Shown here: in pieces, positions 9,081-18,227 of the stretch
Numbering within the stretch: the stretch's first letter is position 1
Layout of the letters: every line of letters begins with the position of its first letter
Assembly (NCBI GenBank): GCA_039973685.1
Contig: JBDWKL010000043.1
Location: forward strand, 287,786-351,785
From: Hyphomicrobiales bacterium
Lineage (GTDB): Bacteria > Pseudomonadota > Alphaproteobacteria > Rhizobiales > JACESI01
Direction: 5' to 3'
Length of the DNA stretch: 64,000 nucleotides
The notes under the pieces: generated by a model
What the model was told of the DNA's origin: nothing
What the model saw: only the letters and a program-made list of their open reading frames with translations
Databases searched by the model: none
Translations under genes and position numbers: made by a program

Positions 9081-10022
9081 ATGACGAACCGATCAAACGC
9101 CCCCTCTCCTCAATCGACAAGCTTCCGCTTTACTGGCTTCGACCTTAGCCTCTATGCAATCATTATCTTTGCGTGGAGCACCAGCTGGTATCCGCTCTCT
9201 TTGCAAGTCGGCGTGGTAGCACCTGAAGTATCGCTGACATGGCGGTTTGCTGGTGCCAGCATTTTGATGTTCTTGTTCTTGATCATCACAAAACGTCAAA
9301 TACGCTTTTCCCTCGCCAATCATGCGCGTTTTGCTCTGCTTGGTATCTTGATCTTCTCGACAAATTTTTTGGTGTTTTATTACGCAGCCCTACAAGGCCT
9401 CGCGTCTGGATTGCTCTCGGTAATTTTTTCAACGGCATCCATTACCAGCCTGATTTTGAGTTCAATCTTATTCCGGCAACGACCAGATAATCGGGTGGCG
9501 CTCGGTGGTGTCATTGGTCTTTGTGGTATTGCTTTCGTGTTTTGGCCAGAAATTTCGGGCACCACGTTCAATCACAGCGCACTAATCGGCTTCCTATTGG
9601 GATTTTGCGGTGTGGTCTGTTTTTCACTCGGTGGCATTTGGTCCGCGAAAAATCAGGCGGCGGGCCTTCCCCTTGTTTCTATGAACGGATGGGGCATGTT
9701 TTATGGCACCTTATGGGTGGCTTTAATCTCAGTGGTCAGAGGTCAGCCCTTCATTATTGAAACCACGGCAATCTATCTTGGGTCACTGGTTTGGTTGACC
9801 GTGCTTTCAACGCTGCTTGCTTTCGCGGTTTATCTGACATTGCTAGGGCGAATAGGAGCAGCACGGGCGGGCTATGCGACGGTGATATTCCCAATTTTCG
9901 CCCTGCTGATTTCAACCGTGACAGAAGGTTATCAATGGACAGCGCTCTCGCTTGTTGGATTAGCCCTCGTCTTGGTTGGAAATTATTTCGTCTTAAGCCG
10001 TAGCAAAGCCAGCAAGCAGTAA
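9081..10022 (+). CDS. EamA/DMT-family inner-membrane transporter
   Basis: Seen: 313 residues with about ten hydrophobic segments arranged as two EamA repeats. The first starts 'LYAIIIFAWSTSWYPLSLQVGVVAPEVSLTWRF' and the second has 'GTLWVALISVVRG' and 'GRIGAARAGYATVIFPIFALLISTV', the typical second-repeat signature. Known: this superfamily exports small metabolites such as amino acids and their derivatives; the substrate cannot be read from sequence. The start is set at the ATG of MTNRSN; a GTG five codons earlier is possible. It ends two bases from the stop of the convergent LysR gene. Confidence 0.85.
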   Translation: MTNRSNAPSPQSTSFRFTGFDLSLYAIIIFAWSTSWYPLSLQVGVVAPEVSLTWRFAGASILMFLFLIITKRQIRFSLANHARFALLGILIFSTNFLVFYYAALQGLASGLLSVIFSTASITSLILSSILFRQRPDNRVALGGVIGLCGIAFVFWPEISGTTFNHSALIGFLLGFCGVVCFSLGGIWSAKNQAAGLPLVSMNGWGMFYGTLWVALISVVRGQPFIIETTAIYLGSLVWLTVLSTLLAFAVYLTLLGRIGAARAGYATVIFPIFALLISTVTEGYQWTALSLVGLALVLVGNYFVLSRSKASKQ

Positions 10023-10024
10023 AC

Positions 10025-10984
10025 CTACCAACCTGCCATGATGTGTCCCGGCCTTAACCGCTTGCCATTTTGACCTTGTATGGTGCGCACTAAAGACGGA
10101 TCGCCCTGCATATCACTGAGAGGAGATGACAGGTTGCCGAGAGAATCGATCACATGATCCGCCAAGGCTTTCACCGTGTCGCTATAGGTATTACCAGCCC
10201 ACACGAGTGCGATCTGACAGTTTTCCAATGGTGGAAATCCATCTTCCTCCTTCAACACACGCATACCGCTTCTAAGCGCTGATTCAGGCAGGACAGAAAC
10301 AGCAAGGCCTGAGAGCACAGTTGCGGCAATCACAGTTGCAGACCAGCTTGAATATTTTAGACTATAACTCCGCCCCTGTTCGACCAATTTAGCCTCCGCC
10401 TGCTTTCGCCAAAGGCACGTCTCGCGGCCAAAGGCTGCAGGCAACACGTCTCGCTTGTGGGTGTCGTGATAGGCGGATGTGACCCATAAGAGCGGCTCTT
10501 CACGCACCACATGGGCGCTGCCTTTGCTGCTGTCGTGGGTAATCAAGGCAAGATCAAGCCTGCCGTTTTTGATGCCGTCCACGAGATAGGGTGAGGCTTC
10601 ACAGGCAAATTCAATTTCAACCTTCGGGTTTGAATGGGCAAAACGCGCCAAAACTTCTGGCAGAAATCGATCAGCGAAATCATCCGGCATACCAAAACGA
10701 ACAACACCTTCTAGCCGATTTTCATCGAAAGCTGCCAAAGTCTCAGAAGACAATTGAACCATCCGGCGGGCATAAACCAATAGCCGCTCACCATCACTAC
10801 TTAACCGCGATTGCCTGCCATCACGCACAAAGAGAGACTTGCCGATACGCTCTTCTAATCGACGCATTTGCATTGAAACCGCAGACTGGGTTTTGAACAC
10901 CGTATCAGCCGCTCGGGTGAAGGAGCCATTTTCCGCAATGGCCACGAAAGTCTTTAGTTGATCCAAATCAAGCGGTGTTGCCAT
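10025..10984 (-). CDS. LysR-family regulator of the LsrB/VtlR type
   Basis: Seen: 319 residues from the ATG with GGAGG upstream. N-terminal HTH 'LDLDQLKTFVAIAENGSFTRAADTVFKTQSAVSMQMRRLEERIGK', then a substrate-binding domain with 'GLAVSVLPESALRSGMRVL'. Known: this N-terminal pattern is shared with LsrB (rhizobia) and VtlR (Brucella), which control stress, envelope and virulence genes. VtlR activates small DUF1127-type genes and an AbcR RNA. Here a DUF1127 gene is divergent, across a region with a perfect 10-base dyad, which fits that regulon. Orthology is inferred from memory of the family and context. Rhizobial lsrB usually lies next to trxB, which is absent here, so a paralogue is possible. 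Confidence 0.8.
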   Translation of the reverse strand: MATPLDLDQLKTFVAIAENGSFTRAADTVFKTQSAVSMQMRRLEERIGKSLFVRDGRQSRLSSDGERLLVYARRMVQLSSETLAAFDENRLEGVVRFGMPDDFADRFLPEVLARFAHSNPKVEIEFACEASPYLVDGIKNGRLDLALITHDSSKGSAHVVREEPLLWVTSAYHDTHKRDVLPAAFGRETCLWRKQAEAKLVEQGRSYSLKYSSWSATVIAATVLSGLAVSVLPESALRSGMRVLKEEDGFPPLENCQIALVWAGNTYSDTVKALADHVIDSLGNLSSPLSDMQGDPSLVRTIQGQNGKRLRPGHIMAGW

Positions 10985-11046
10985 GAGAGCCTCCAAAGGT
11001 GGTTCTCGCATATTCATCAATTATTGTGATGATATCAATCAAAAAC

Positions 11047-11070
11047 ATTCGTTTGATTGATCAAACGAAT
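11047..11070. promoter_or_regulatory. Perfect dyad, candidate LsrB/VtlR-type operator
   Basis: A 10-base perfect inverted repeat ATTCGTTTGA / TCAAACGAAT is separated by TTGA, in the 250-base divergent region between the LysR gene (start 10984) and the DUF1127 gene (start 11235). It contains a T-N11-A LysR-type box. Its centre is about 75 bases upstream of the regulator start, fitting autoregulation plus activation of the DUF1127 gene. Function is inferred. Confidence 0.6.
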
Positions 11071-11234
11071 TCGATCATTCTCATCTTGTCTCTAACAGAC
11101 ATTAATCTCCCCTGTCGCCTTCGCACCATCCCCCCGCGGAGGCGGCTCCTTTATTGCGTCCATCGGTATGCTGTTTGCACACCCCCACCCGATTAGTGCC
11201 TGTTTTTGACAATATCTTAGAAAGGAGAACGACA

Positions 11235-11705
11235 ATGACAAACTATCTCGAATTAAACACGCAAACACCGACAATGACACCATGTGGTGCTACACAGAAG
11301 CAGACGCTTCCCCTCGCGAAACACGCAGGCTTTACGAAGGCGATTACCGCCACTGTCGTCTCTTCTTTGAGTGCGGTGATGCGAATTGGTGGGCAGGCTT
11401 GGTCTGATTATTTTGCCCGTCGCAAAAGCTCCCAAGAAGTACGCAACATGCTCGAGCTTGATAATGCAATTTTGGATGACATGAGCTTGACCCGTGGTGA
11501 TCTCCATTATGTGCTGAAAAGCCGCTCGCAGCTTTTGCCGACAACACGTTTGAAGCTCATCAGCGTTCAACGGCGCGCGGTCAATCGCAACGATCACATT
11601 CGGCGTGCTGAATATCTGCAATCAATCGTGCCAACCCCGTTTAATGGCGAGGCGAAACGGTCCTCATTGCCAAAAGCACAAGGCACCAGCGAACAGCTAC
11701 ACTAG
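11235..11705 (+). CDS. DUF1127-domain small protein with long tail
   Basis: Seen: 156 residues from an ATG preceded by AAGGAG. A DUF1127-like core lies at about residues 58-95 ('WSDYFARRKSSQEVRNMLELDNAILDDMSLTRGD'), preceded by a short hydrophobic or basic segment and followed by about 60 Arg/Lys-rich residues. Known: most DUF1127 proteins are only 45-100 residues; in Agrobacterium some bind RNA or affect phosphate and carbon storage. The tail here is longer than usual. The gene is divergent from an LsrB/VtlR-type regulator, a pairing expected if the regulator activates it. No partner gene is visible downstream, where a convergent DUF937 gene ends 56 bases away. Confidence 0.75.
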   Translation: MTNYLELNTQTPTMTPCGATQKQTLPLAKHAGFTKAITATVVSSLSAVMRIGGQAWSDYFARRKSSQEVRNMLELDNAILDDMSLTRGDLHYVLKSRSQLLPTTRLKLISVQRRAVNRNDHIRRAEYLQSIVPTPFNGEAKRSSLPKAQGTSEQLH

Positions 11706-11760
11706 ATTGTAGGTTAAAACTTAAGCTCAGAATTTATCTCAATCAGGATGGGTTCTGGGC

Positions 11761-12510
11761 TTATCTTCGTTTCATGCCGTCCAAATATTGGCTAAAAATA
11801 TCGTCGACATTTTTGCGGTAATCTTCTTGCACTTTTCTGCCAGTTTCAAACATCTCACCAAACATATCTTCACCGCGTTCTGGCGCACGATATTGCTCAC
11901 GAGACGCACGTGGTTGGGCACTCATGCCGCCGCCTAGAAAATCTTCCAGCATATTGCCGAACGGGTTATTTCCCATTGGGTTTTGCTGTCTGCGTTGAGT
12001 TTGTTGCATACGGCCCATATTGCCGCCCATCATATTTTCCATGAAGCTACCAAGCAGCTCATCCATCATGCCGCCGCCTTGCGATGTACGGCCTTGCGTG
12101 CCTTTAAACAGGCCCCCCATAACCATGCTCGCCACCACTGGGAGCATCTTTTTCAAGATCGACGGACCAATGCCAGAGGCAAGAGCGACTTGGTCGGCAA
12201 CGGCGCGACTTGTGTCTTTTGATCCAAACAAATGGCCTAGGATCGCATTTCCTTCGCCCATCGCTTCATCACGAAAGGCAGAAGCTGGGTCATCATGATA
12301 TTGCTGATGGCGGCCAGAAGAGAGTGCCGACATGAAATTCATCAACGCCATTGGGTCAGAGGTGTTGCGCTTCAAACCATTGGAGAAGGCAGGCATCATC
12401 AATTCAAGCGCTTGCTCAGTTTGCTCCTGCGAAAGACCAAACTGCTTACCCAGCGTATCCATCGCACCGCCATCTTGAGCCTGCATCATCATCTCAAAAA
12501 GATTATTCAA
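11761..12510 (-). CDS. DUF937 family protein
   Basis: Seen: 249 residues. The N-terminal part has the DUF937 pattern: 'GKQFGLSQEQTEQALELMMPAFSNGL', then 'GNAILGHLFGSKDTSRAVADQVALASGIGPSILKKMLPVVASMVMGGLF'. After that comes a Met/Gly/Gln-rich low-complexity stretch (about residues 140-200) and a basic C-terminus. Known: DUF937 resembles the YidB family; no biochemical role is established. The protein has no signal peptide or membrane segment. GGGAGAAGAGCG lies before the ATG. Monocistronic by position, with the divergent AEC carrier starting 141 bases away. Confidence 0.8.
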   Translation of the reverse strand: MNNLFEMMMQAQDGGAMDTLGKQFGLSQEQTEQALELMMPAFSNGLKRNTSDPMALMNFMSALSSGRHQQYHDDPASAFRDEAMGEGNAILGHLFGSKDTSRAVADQVALASGIGPSILKKMLPVVASMVMGGLFKGTQGRTSQGGGMMDELLGSFMENMMGGNMGRMQQTQRRQQNPMGNNPFGNMLEDFLGGGMSAQPRASREQYRAPERGEDMFGEMFETGRKVQEDYRKNVDDIFSQYLDGMKRR

Positions 12511-12651
12511 CGCTCTTCTCCCTATGAAATTCGGTTGGACTAAATAAAAGACTTACGAACGACGACCGTCAACTGTAAGTTTCAGATTAGCGGCTTGATT
12601 TATGATACCCAGCCTATCAAAATACCTCACGCTCCTCAGTCAGCTTGATCA

Positions 12652-13584
12652 ATGACCACTGTTTTAAATCTCACCATTCCCTTTTTTGCTGTTATCGCAC
12701 TTGGCGTAATCGCTGTTCGTTTGGGCATGATTGATGGCTCCGCCTCGCGCATCATCAATGTGTTCGTGTTCAACTTCACCATGCCCGCCTTGGTGATCAG
12801 CGGTCTTGCGCGGCAAGATTTTGGTGAGTTGATCGATATTCCTTTTTTGATCGCATGGTTTATCGCAACCACTATCGTCTTCATCATCGGCATGATCTTC
12901 AGCCGCGCTTTTTTCAATGGTCGTTTGAGAGAAATGGCACTCACGGGGCAAGCAGCTTCCATTGGCAATGTCGGCTTTTTGGGTTTTCCGCTCATGGCAG
13001 CGGCCTTTGGTGCAGATGGCGTGCGGGTTGCGGCAACCGCGTTGCTTATCGACCTTATCCTCTTTGTCCCTTTGAGTATCGCACTGCTTGAAGCCTCCAA
13101 TGGTGGCTCTATCGGTAACTCACTCAAACGGGTCGTTAAAGCCAGTTTACTCAACCCCTTCATCTTCTCGATTTTTGGTGGGTTCATTCTGTCTGCAACA
13201 GGCATTGGACTACCTGGCCCTACCGAACGCTTCGTCGATTTTTTGGCCGGTGCCGCTGGTCCTGCAGCGCTTTTTGCGCTTGGAATTTCACTTGCCAGTC
13301 GCAAGTTTGAAGGGGATGGCGCTTCTATCGTTGTTATTTCCGTTCTAAAATTAATCGCACACCCGCTCATCGCCTATGTCGCGCTCACACTTTTTGGCGT
13401 GAGAGGTGAAACCTTGATGATTGGGGTGGTGGTTGCCTCCCTACCAGTAGCGGGCAATGTCTTTGTTATCGCTCAACAATACGAGGTTATGGTGCGTCGA
13501 ATTTCATCGGTGGTGTTAATATCAACAATCATCGCCGTTGTAACAACGGCCTATGCACTCAACTGGGCAAATGTCGGCATATAA
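12652..13584 (+). CDS. AEC (auxin efflux carrier) family transporter
   Basis: Seen: 310 residues, about ten membrane segments in two halves. N-terminal 'IPFFAVIALGVIAVRLGMID' and 'FTMPALVISGLA', then 'ASIGNVGFLGFPLMAAAFG', the usual conserved segment of the AEC fold. The C-terminal half has 'GPAALFALGISLASRKF' and 'MIGVVVASLPVAGNVFVIAQQYEV'. Known: members export or import carboxylates such as malonate or malate, and auxin in plants. The substrate here is unknown. It converges with glutamate-cysteine ligase, whose stop is 38 bases away. A 244-residue open frame on the opposite strand is a coding shadow. Confidence 0.88.
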   Translation: MTTVLNLTIPFFAVIALGVIAVRLGMIDGSASRIINVFVFNFTMPALVISGLARQDFGELIDIPFLIAWFIATTIVFIIGMIFSRAFFNGRLREMALTGQAASIGNVGFLGFPLMAAAFGADGVRVAATALLIDLILFVPLSIALLEASNGGSIGNSLKRVVKASLLNPFIFSIFGGFILSATGIGLPGPTERFVDFLAGAAGPAALFALGISLASRKFEGDGASIVVISVLKLIAHPLIAYVALTLFGVRGETLMIGVVVASLPVAGNVFVIAQQYEVMVRRISSVVLISTIIAVVTTAYALNWANVGI

Positions 13585-13622
13585 CGTGCCGCCAATCAAG
13601 AAGCTACTCAGCAATAAACGCC

Positions 13623-14996
13623 CTAGAATGCGTATTCTTTGAAGATCGGCGCGAGGCTTTCATTCCATTCGCCATGATATTTCGCCAGCATCTTTTCTGC
13701 TTGCGTCTTACCACTTACGAGCGTTTCAAGAACGGGCTCTAAATATTGCGTCTCATCAAGACCTGTATCGCTGAGGCGTTCGCGCGATTTCAAACCTTCG
13801 CGCGACAAGCCAACAACTTCTTTCGCGATTTCATGAACCGTGCGGCCTTTGAGCGTTGCTTGCAGTCCTTCAATCGAAACTGCATCGCGCAATGCTTGCA
13901 TCTCATCTGTCGTCCAATCAGATATCAGATCGTAGGCTGCATCGAGTGCTGTTTGATTGTAAAGCAATCCAACCCAGAAAGCTGGAAGTGCGCAAATACC
14001 ACGCCACGGGCCACCATCTGCACCGCGCATTTCCAAGAAACGCTTCAAGCGGACTTCTGGGAAGATCGTCCCTAAATGGTTCACCCAGTCGCCCATCATT
14101 GGATAACCTTGTGGCACTGTATTTTTCAAAGCACCATCCATGAACTGGCGGAACGTCGTGCCTGTCACATCGTGATAGTCATCACCGCGCTTTAAGAAAT
14201 ACATCGGCACGTCGAGCGCATATCGCACGTAGGCATCAAAGCCGAAGCCTTTATCAAAAACGAAAGGCAGCATGCCTGCACGGTTGTTGTCCGTGTCTTT
14301 CCAAATTTCAGAACGCTCAGACAGACAGCCCGTTGGCTTGCCATCTAAGAACGGAGAATTTGCAAACAGAGCAGTCGCGATCGGCTGCAGGGCAATCGAT
14401 ACCTGCATCTTCTTGATCATGTCCGCTTCTGAGGAGAAATCGAGGTTCACTTGAATGGTGCACGTACGGTGCATCATATCGAGACCACGGGTACCAACCT
14501 TCGGCATATAGTTGCGCATAATATCATAGCGCGATTTCGGCATTTTCGGTGTTTCGTCAAACGACCAAATTGGTGATGAGCCGACACCGAGGAAATTGAT
14601 ATTGAGATCGTCCGCACATTTTCTAACGTGCATCAAATGCGTATGCGCTTCTTTGCATGTGTCGTGGATTGTCTCTAAAGGCGCACCAGATAATTCAAAC
14701 TGCCCGCCTGGTTCAATAGAAATCGCACCGCCGCCGCTTTTTGCAGCAAGGCCAATGATGCGACCATCATCAACAATTGGTTCCCAATCAAGCAGCGCTT
14801 GCATGGATGTTAGAAGCGCCTCAATGCCATCTGGCCCCTCATAGGGGATAGGCTCATTGGTGTTGGGACGGAAGCCAAACTTCTCGTGCTCTGTGCCAAT
14901 ACGAAAATCAGCTTCTGGCTTGCAACCTTCTGCAATCCAGTTTGCGAGTTCTGCCACGCCCTCAATCGGCGTTTCATCAACTACATCGCGTGCCAT
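13623..14996 (-). CDS. gshA: Glutamate-cysteine ligase (COG3572 type)
   Basis: First step of glutathione synthesis: ATP-dependent joining of the gamma-carboxyl of glutamate to cysteine, in the cytoplasm. Seen: 457 residues with 'GTEHEKFGF' near the N-terminus, 'GLAAKSGGGAISIEPGGQFELSGAP' (the conserved Glu/Gln segment that binds substrate), 'MHRTCTIQVNLDFSSEADM' and 'FLEMRGADGGPWRGICALPAFWVGLLY'. This is the plant/alphaproteobacterial type rather than the E. coli GshA type. Downstream of rsmE on the same strand with a 127-base gap, an order I recall from rhizobia. Disulfide regulation is known for plant homologues; not shown here. Confidence 0.93.
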   Translation of the reverse strand: MARDVVDETPIEGVAELANWIAEGCKPEADFRIGTEHEKFGFRPNTNEPIPYEGPDGIEALLTSMQALLDWEPIVDDGRIIGLAAKSGGGAISIEPGGQFELSGAPLETIHDTCKEAHTHLMHVRKCADDLNINFLGVGSSPIWSFDETPKMPKSRYDIMRNYMPKVGTRGLDMMHRTCTIQVNLDFSSEADMIKKMQVSIALQPIATALFANSPFLDGKPTGCLSERSEIWKDTDNNRAGMLPFVFDKGFGFDAYVRYALDVPMYFLKRGDDYHDVTGTTFRQFMDGALKNTVPQGYPMMGDWVNHLGTIFPEVRLKRFLEMRGADGGPWRGICALPAFWVGLLYNQTALDAAYDLISDWTTDEMQALRDAVSIEGLQATLKGRTVHEIAKEVVGLSREGLKSRERLSDTGLDETQYLEPVLETLVSGKTQAEKMLAKYHGEWNESLAPIFKEYAF

Positions 14997-15123
14997 CGCA
15001 AAACTCCAAATTCCTCAATGGTAGATAACGAGAAAGCTATCAGAATAATTTAATTCCAGACCGATAACCACAATTTGACGCAATTGGAAAGTGCAAACTG
15101 TTTAACTGATTGTTCAAAAAATC

Positions 15124-15876
15124 TTAGTTGCGCTTTGAAACCCAGTCACCAATGGCCGCCTGAACCACAGCAAGCGCTGCAACAGCGGCGGTATCTGCCC
15201 GCAATATGCGTGGGCCAAGGGGTATTGTTTTCACAAAATTTTGAGCTTTTAAAAGCGTGCGTTCATTGTCACTAAACCCGCCTTCAGGCCCAATCAACAC
15301 ACCAATATTGCTGCCTGCAACATCCTGCAGAAGCGTGATGGGGTTGTCGCCCTCTTCGCTTTCATCACAAAAAACCAGCGCATCATCGGCAGGCCAACCC
15401 TCAATCAAAGGCTGCAACTTGGTCGGTTCTTCAACAACAGGGATTGCTAAAATTCCACACTGTTCCGCCGCCTCAACAGCATTTGCTCGCATCCGTTCAA
15501 GGTTTAGGCGATTGACCTGTGTGTGATCTGTAAACACCGGACAAAGCCGCCCTGCCCCCATTTCAACAGCCTTTTGCACCATGTAATCGAGGCGGGCGTG
15601 TTTTAACGGCGCAAAGTAATAGCTGAGCTTAGATGCATCAGGCTGCGGACGGGTTTGCTCTTTGGTTTTTAGCACCGCCGCTTTTTTCGAAGCACCTTCA
15701 AGCACGGCTAGCCATTCGCCGTCTTTGCCGTTAAAGACCAGCAATTCTGCACCCACGCCCATGCGAAGCACATTGATGAGGTAATTTGATTGATTTTTAT
15801 CAAGCACCACCTCACCACCATCCAGTAGTGGATGGTCGATATAGAGCCGTTGCATTTTGTAGTTATAGCGCGCCAT
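15124..15876 (-). CDS. rsmE: 16S rRNA (uracil1498-N3)-methyltransferase RsmE
   Basis: Methylates U1498 of 16S rRNA using S-adenosylmethionine. Seen: 250 residues from [17 protein letters not shown]; a longer in-frame start is less like the family. N-terminal PUA-like part, then a SPOUT-fold domain with '[24 protein letters not shown]', 'ARRxxEQCGIL'-like helix ('[16 protein letters not shown]'), and the knot region '[15 protein letters not shown]' followed by '[23 protein letters not shown]'. These are the RsmE signatures. It is divergent from xseA with only about 35 bases between the chosen starts, so their promoters must overlap. It precedes gshA on the minus strand. Confidence 0.93.
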   Translation of the reverse strand: MARYNYKMQRLYIDHPLLDGGEVVLDKNQSNYLINVLRMGVGAELLVFNGKDGEWLAVLEGASKKAAVLKTKEQTRPQPDASKLSYYFAPLKHARLDYMVQKAVEMGAGRLCPVFTDHTQVNRLNLERMRANAVEAAEQCGILAIPVVEEPTKLQPLIEGWPADDALVFCDESEEGDNPITLLQDVAGSNIGVLIGPEGGFSDNERTLLKAQNFVKTIPLGPRILRADTAAVAALAVVQAAIGDWVSKRN

Positions 15877-15911
15877 ACTGGCACCAATAACGCTGAATGA
15901 CGAAAGACACA

Positions 15912-17489
15912 ATGAGCGATAACGCCAATAGCAACGCGAGCGAATTTACCGTCTCGGAAATATCCCGCGCCGTAAAGAAAACGGTAGAGGATGCTTATGG
16001 CTATGTGCGCGTGCGTGGCGAAATTTCTGGCTTCAGCGGGCCAGTCCGTTCAGGTCATTCATATTTTGGCTTGAAAGATGAGAAGGCAAAAATTGATGCG
16101 ATTGTCTGGAAAGGCGTTTACAACAAGCTGAAAGTGAAACCGGAAGAAGGTTTAGAGGTGATTGCAACAGGCAAACTCACCACTTATCCTGGTACATCGA
16201 AATATCAAATTATCATCGAATCATTAGAGCCTGCCGGTGTTGGCGCTTTGATGGCTTTGCTTGAGGAGCGCAAACGTAAGCTCACGGCAGAAGGATTGTT
16301 TGATCCCGCCCGCAAGCAGCTTCTTCCCTATCTGCCAAAAGTCATCGGCGTGATCACCTCGCCAACGGGCGCAGTCATCCGCGATATTATGCACCGCCTC
16401 GATGACCGCTTTCCAACCCACGTGCTTTTATGGCCAGCAAGGGTGCAGGGTGAAACATGCGGCAATGAAGTGGCAAATGCCATTCGTGGCTTTAACGCTT
16501 TTGATGGCTCCAACGGATTGGTAAAACCCGACCTCTTGATTGTTGCGCGTGGTGGCGGATCACTTGAAGACCTTTGGGGCTTTAATGATGAAGCGGTTGT
16601 TCGCGCTGCAGCTGAAAGCGATATTCCGCTGATTTCCGCTGTTGGCCACGAAACAGATTGGACACTGATTGACTATGCCAGCGATCAACGCGCACCAACA
16701 CCAACGGGTGCTGCTGAAATGGCGGTTCCTGTGCGGGCTGACCTTTTGGCTGCGATCGATGATTTAGACAGACGCAACAAGGGTGCAGTTGGTCGCAACC
16801 TTGAAAACCAGAAGAACAATCTGCGCGGTCTTTCCCGTGCATTGCCTTCCCTGTCATCCTTGCTCGCCCTACCAAGGCAGCGGCTTGATGAAGCAACGGG
16901 CCGCCTACCCCGTTCAATAGATGGCACGATGCGGGATTATCGAAATCGGTTGAGCGCATCACAAGGACGGCTTTCCATCAACACGCTGGCGCAGTCGCTT
17001 GATATTGCGCGGCGGCGGCTCACGGAGCAAAGCGGCAAGGCAGCAGCGGCTCTTCGCCAGCGAGCAAACATCGGGCGCAACCAACTTACCTCTGCAAGTT
17101 CGCGCCTGACGCCGAATACACTGCTTCGCAAAGTTGAGACCCACCAAACACAACTCACCCAACTCCACGCCCGTGCTGATCGTGCGACAGTGACACTGCA
17201 AGACAGGCGCCGTGCATCCTTTGAGCGGGTCGCAGGGGTTTTGAAATTGGTATCTTATGAAAGTGTACTTGCCCGTGGCTTTGCTTTGGTGCGTGATGGC
17301 AACAACGAACCTGTTAGATCCGTTAAAGGCATTACGGCAGGTGCAGGCTATAGCGTGCAATTGGCAGATGGTCGCGCTGAGATGATTGGCGGCACTGCTT
17401 CACCTTCAACGCCGAGCGCACCACCAGCGAAACCAAAAGCTGCCAAGCCGAAAACAACGCCTAATGATAATCAGGGCAGTTTGTTTTAA
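15912..17489 (+). CDS. xseA: Exodeoxyribonuclease VII large subunit
   Basis: Catalytic subunit of exonuclease VII, degrading single-stranded DNA from both ends with XseB. Seen: N-terminal OB-fold ('[26 protein letters not shown]', about residues 30-60), the nuclease domain with '[16 protein letters not shown]', '[21 protein letters not shown]' and '[31 protein letters not shown]', then a long Arg/Gln-rich coiled-coil region (about 290-440), and a Pro/Lys-rich tail of about 35 residues. Length 525, within the alphaproteobacterial range. The ATG of MSDN has a weak GAAAG upstream; an ATG 15 bases earlier is possible. No xseB is in the window. Confidence 0.93.
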   Translation: MSDNANSNASEFTVSEISRAVKKTVEDAYGYVRVRGEISGFSGPVRSGHSYFGLKDEKAKIDAIVWKGVYNKLKVKPEEGLEVIATGKLTTYPGTSKYQIIIESLEPAGVGALMALLEERKRKLTAEGLFDPARKQLLPYLPKVIGVITSPTGAVIRDIMHRLDDRFPTHVLLWPARVQGETCGNEVANAIRGFNAFDGSNGLVKPDLLIVARGGGSLEDLWGFNDEAVVRAAAESDIPLISAVGHETDWTLIDYASDQRAPTPTGAAEMAVPVRADLLAAIDDLDRRNKGAVGRNLENQKNNLRGLSRALPSLSSLLALPRQRLDEATGRLPRSIDGTMRDYRNRLSASQGRLSINTLAQSLDIARRRLTEQSGKAAAALRQRANIGRNQLTSASSRLTPNTLLRKVETHQTQLTQLHARADRATVTLQDRRRASFERVAGVLKLVSYESVLARGFALVRDGNNEPVRSVKGITAGAGYSVQLADGRAEMIGGTASPSTPSAPPAKPKAAKPKTTPNDNQGSLF

Positions 17490-17515
17490 ACGGTTCAAAA
17501 TTACGGAAAAGGGAA

Positions 17516-17592
17516 TGGTACAGTCGGGTGGATTTGAACCACCGGCCTTCGGCGCCACAAGCCGACGCTCTAACCAACTGAGCTACGACTGC
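17516..17592 (-). tRNA. tRNA-His (GTG anticodon), CCA encoded
   Basis: Seen on the minus strand: 77 bases with a 7-pair acceptor stem, D-arm GCTC...GAGC, anticodon stem TCGGC/GCCGA with the loop TTGTGGC giving anticodon GTG, T-arm GGTGG/CCACC with TTCAAAT loop, and encoded CCA. The acceptor end has G1 opposite U72 and discriminator A73, and the base before G1 is T, so no G-1 is encoded. Known: most bacteria have G-1 and C73; a large group of alphaproteobacteria has exactly the form seen here, read by a co-evolved histidyl-tRNA synthetase. Confidence 0.95.
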
Positions 17593-17678
17593 ACATTTGC
17601 TCTTGGACTAAGCGCAATTGACTTCCATTTCAAGCACTTTTCTTTGGAAAATTCACAAAATCGTAGAACAGCCTTAAA

Positions 17679-17709
17679 AGAAAAGGCCCCGCTTATAAGC
17701 GAGGCCTTC
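17679..17709 (-). terminator. Rho-independent terminator of the phasin gene
   Basis: On the minus strand a stem AAGGCCTCGCTT / AAGCGGGGCCTT with a two-base loop and one wobble pair is followed by TTTTCTTTT. It lies 26 bases after the phasin stop. Confidence 0.85.
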
Positions 17710-17735
17710 ATAAAACCGATTATTGCGTGAAGCAA

Positions 17736-18227
17736 TTACGCAGGTTTGAATGCGTTCAATGATTTTTCGAACGCAGCTTGATAAGGTTGTGTTGCTTCTT
17801 GAGCAGCATTTGTTGTCATTTCCTGAAACGCTTGCGCCTGATCTTGGAAAACACCCATTTGCTTTTTAACGAAAGCTGCTTGCAATTCGAGTACATCCGT
17901 AAAGCTCTTCACAGACATCACTTCTTTAGCATGCTCAAGAGCCGCTTTTGAATTTGTCTCTGCAACGCTCATTGTTTTCTCATTGAGTTCAATCACGCTG
18001 TTGCGCGTTTTTTCAAAAGTTACTTCCAACGCATCTTTAGCTTCTTCAGAAGCAGATGTGAATTTGTCAAAAGCTTCTTTGCCTTTAGCAAGGCTCTCGT
18101 CTGCCATGCCTTGGAAAGCTGGGCCGAAAGAATCAAAAGACGGTGTTGGGAATGCAAACGCGTCTGTTGTTGCGCCTTTAGCTTCAGTTGCAGTTTTTGG
18201 AGCTGTCTTTGTTTTAGCGGTTGCCAT
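17736..18227 (-). CDS. Phasin family protein (PHA granule-associated)
   Basis: Seen: 163 residues. A Lys/Thr/Ala-rich N-terminus (first 20 residues) resembles a nucleoid-binding tail. It is followed by an all-helical amphipathic core with 'FQGMADESLAKGKEAFDKFTSASEEAKDALE' and 'SFTDVLELQAAFVKKQMGVFQDQAQAFQEM', the Phasin_2 pattern. No signal peptide, no Cys. Known: phasins coat polyhydroxyalkanoate granules and control their number and size; their genes are usually repressed by PhaR. The upstream region holds two TGC-N3-GCA dyads like PhaR sites. AAAGAACACACC-like leader has a weak ribosome site (GGAACACACC). No PHA synthase is in the window. Confidence 0.88.
   Translation of the reverse strand: MATAKTKTAPKTATEAKGATTDAFAFPTPSFDSFGPAFQGMADESLAKGKEAFDKFTSASEEAKDALEVTFEKTRNSVIELNEKTMSVAETNSKAALEHAKEVMSVKSFTDVLELQAAFVKKQMGVFQDQAQAFQEMTTNAAQEATQPYQAAFEKSLNAFKPA

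Noticed and set aside
11021..11234. AbcR-type small RNA beside the LsrB-like gene
   Set aside because: The regulator family suggests one, but I see no terminator hairpin with a U-run or recognisable AbcR loop in this gap.
12636..13370. 244-residue open frame on the minus strand
   Set aside because: Lies wholly opposite the AEC transporter gene; its Ser/Pro/Lys-rich translation looks like a shadow and has no ribosome site.
17516..17592. tRNA-His as an integration site for a mobile element
   Set aside because: No integrase, no repeated tRNA end and ordinary core genes on both sides.
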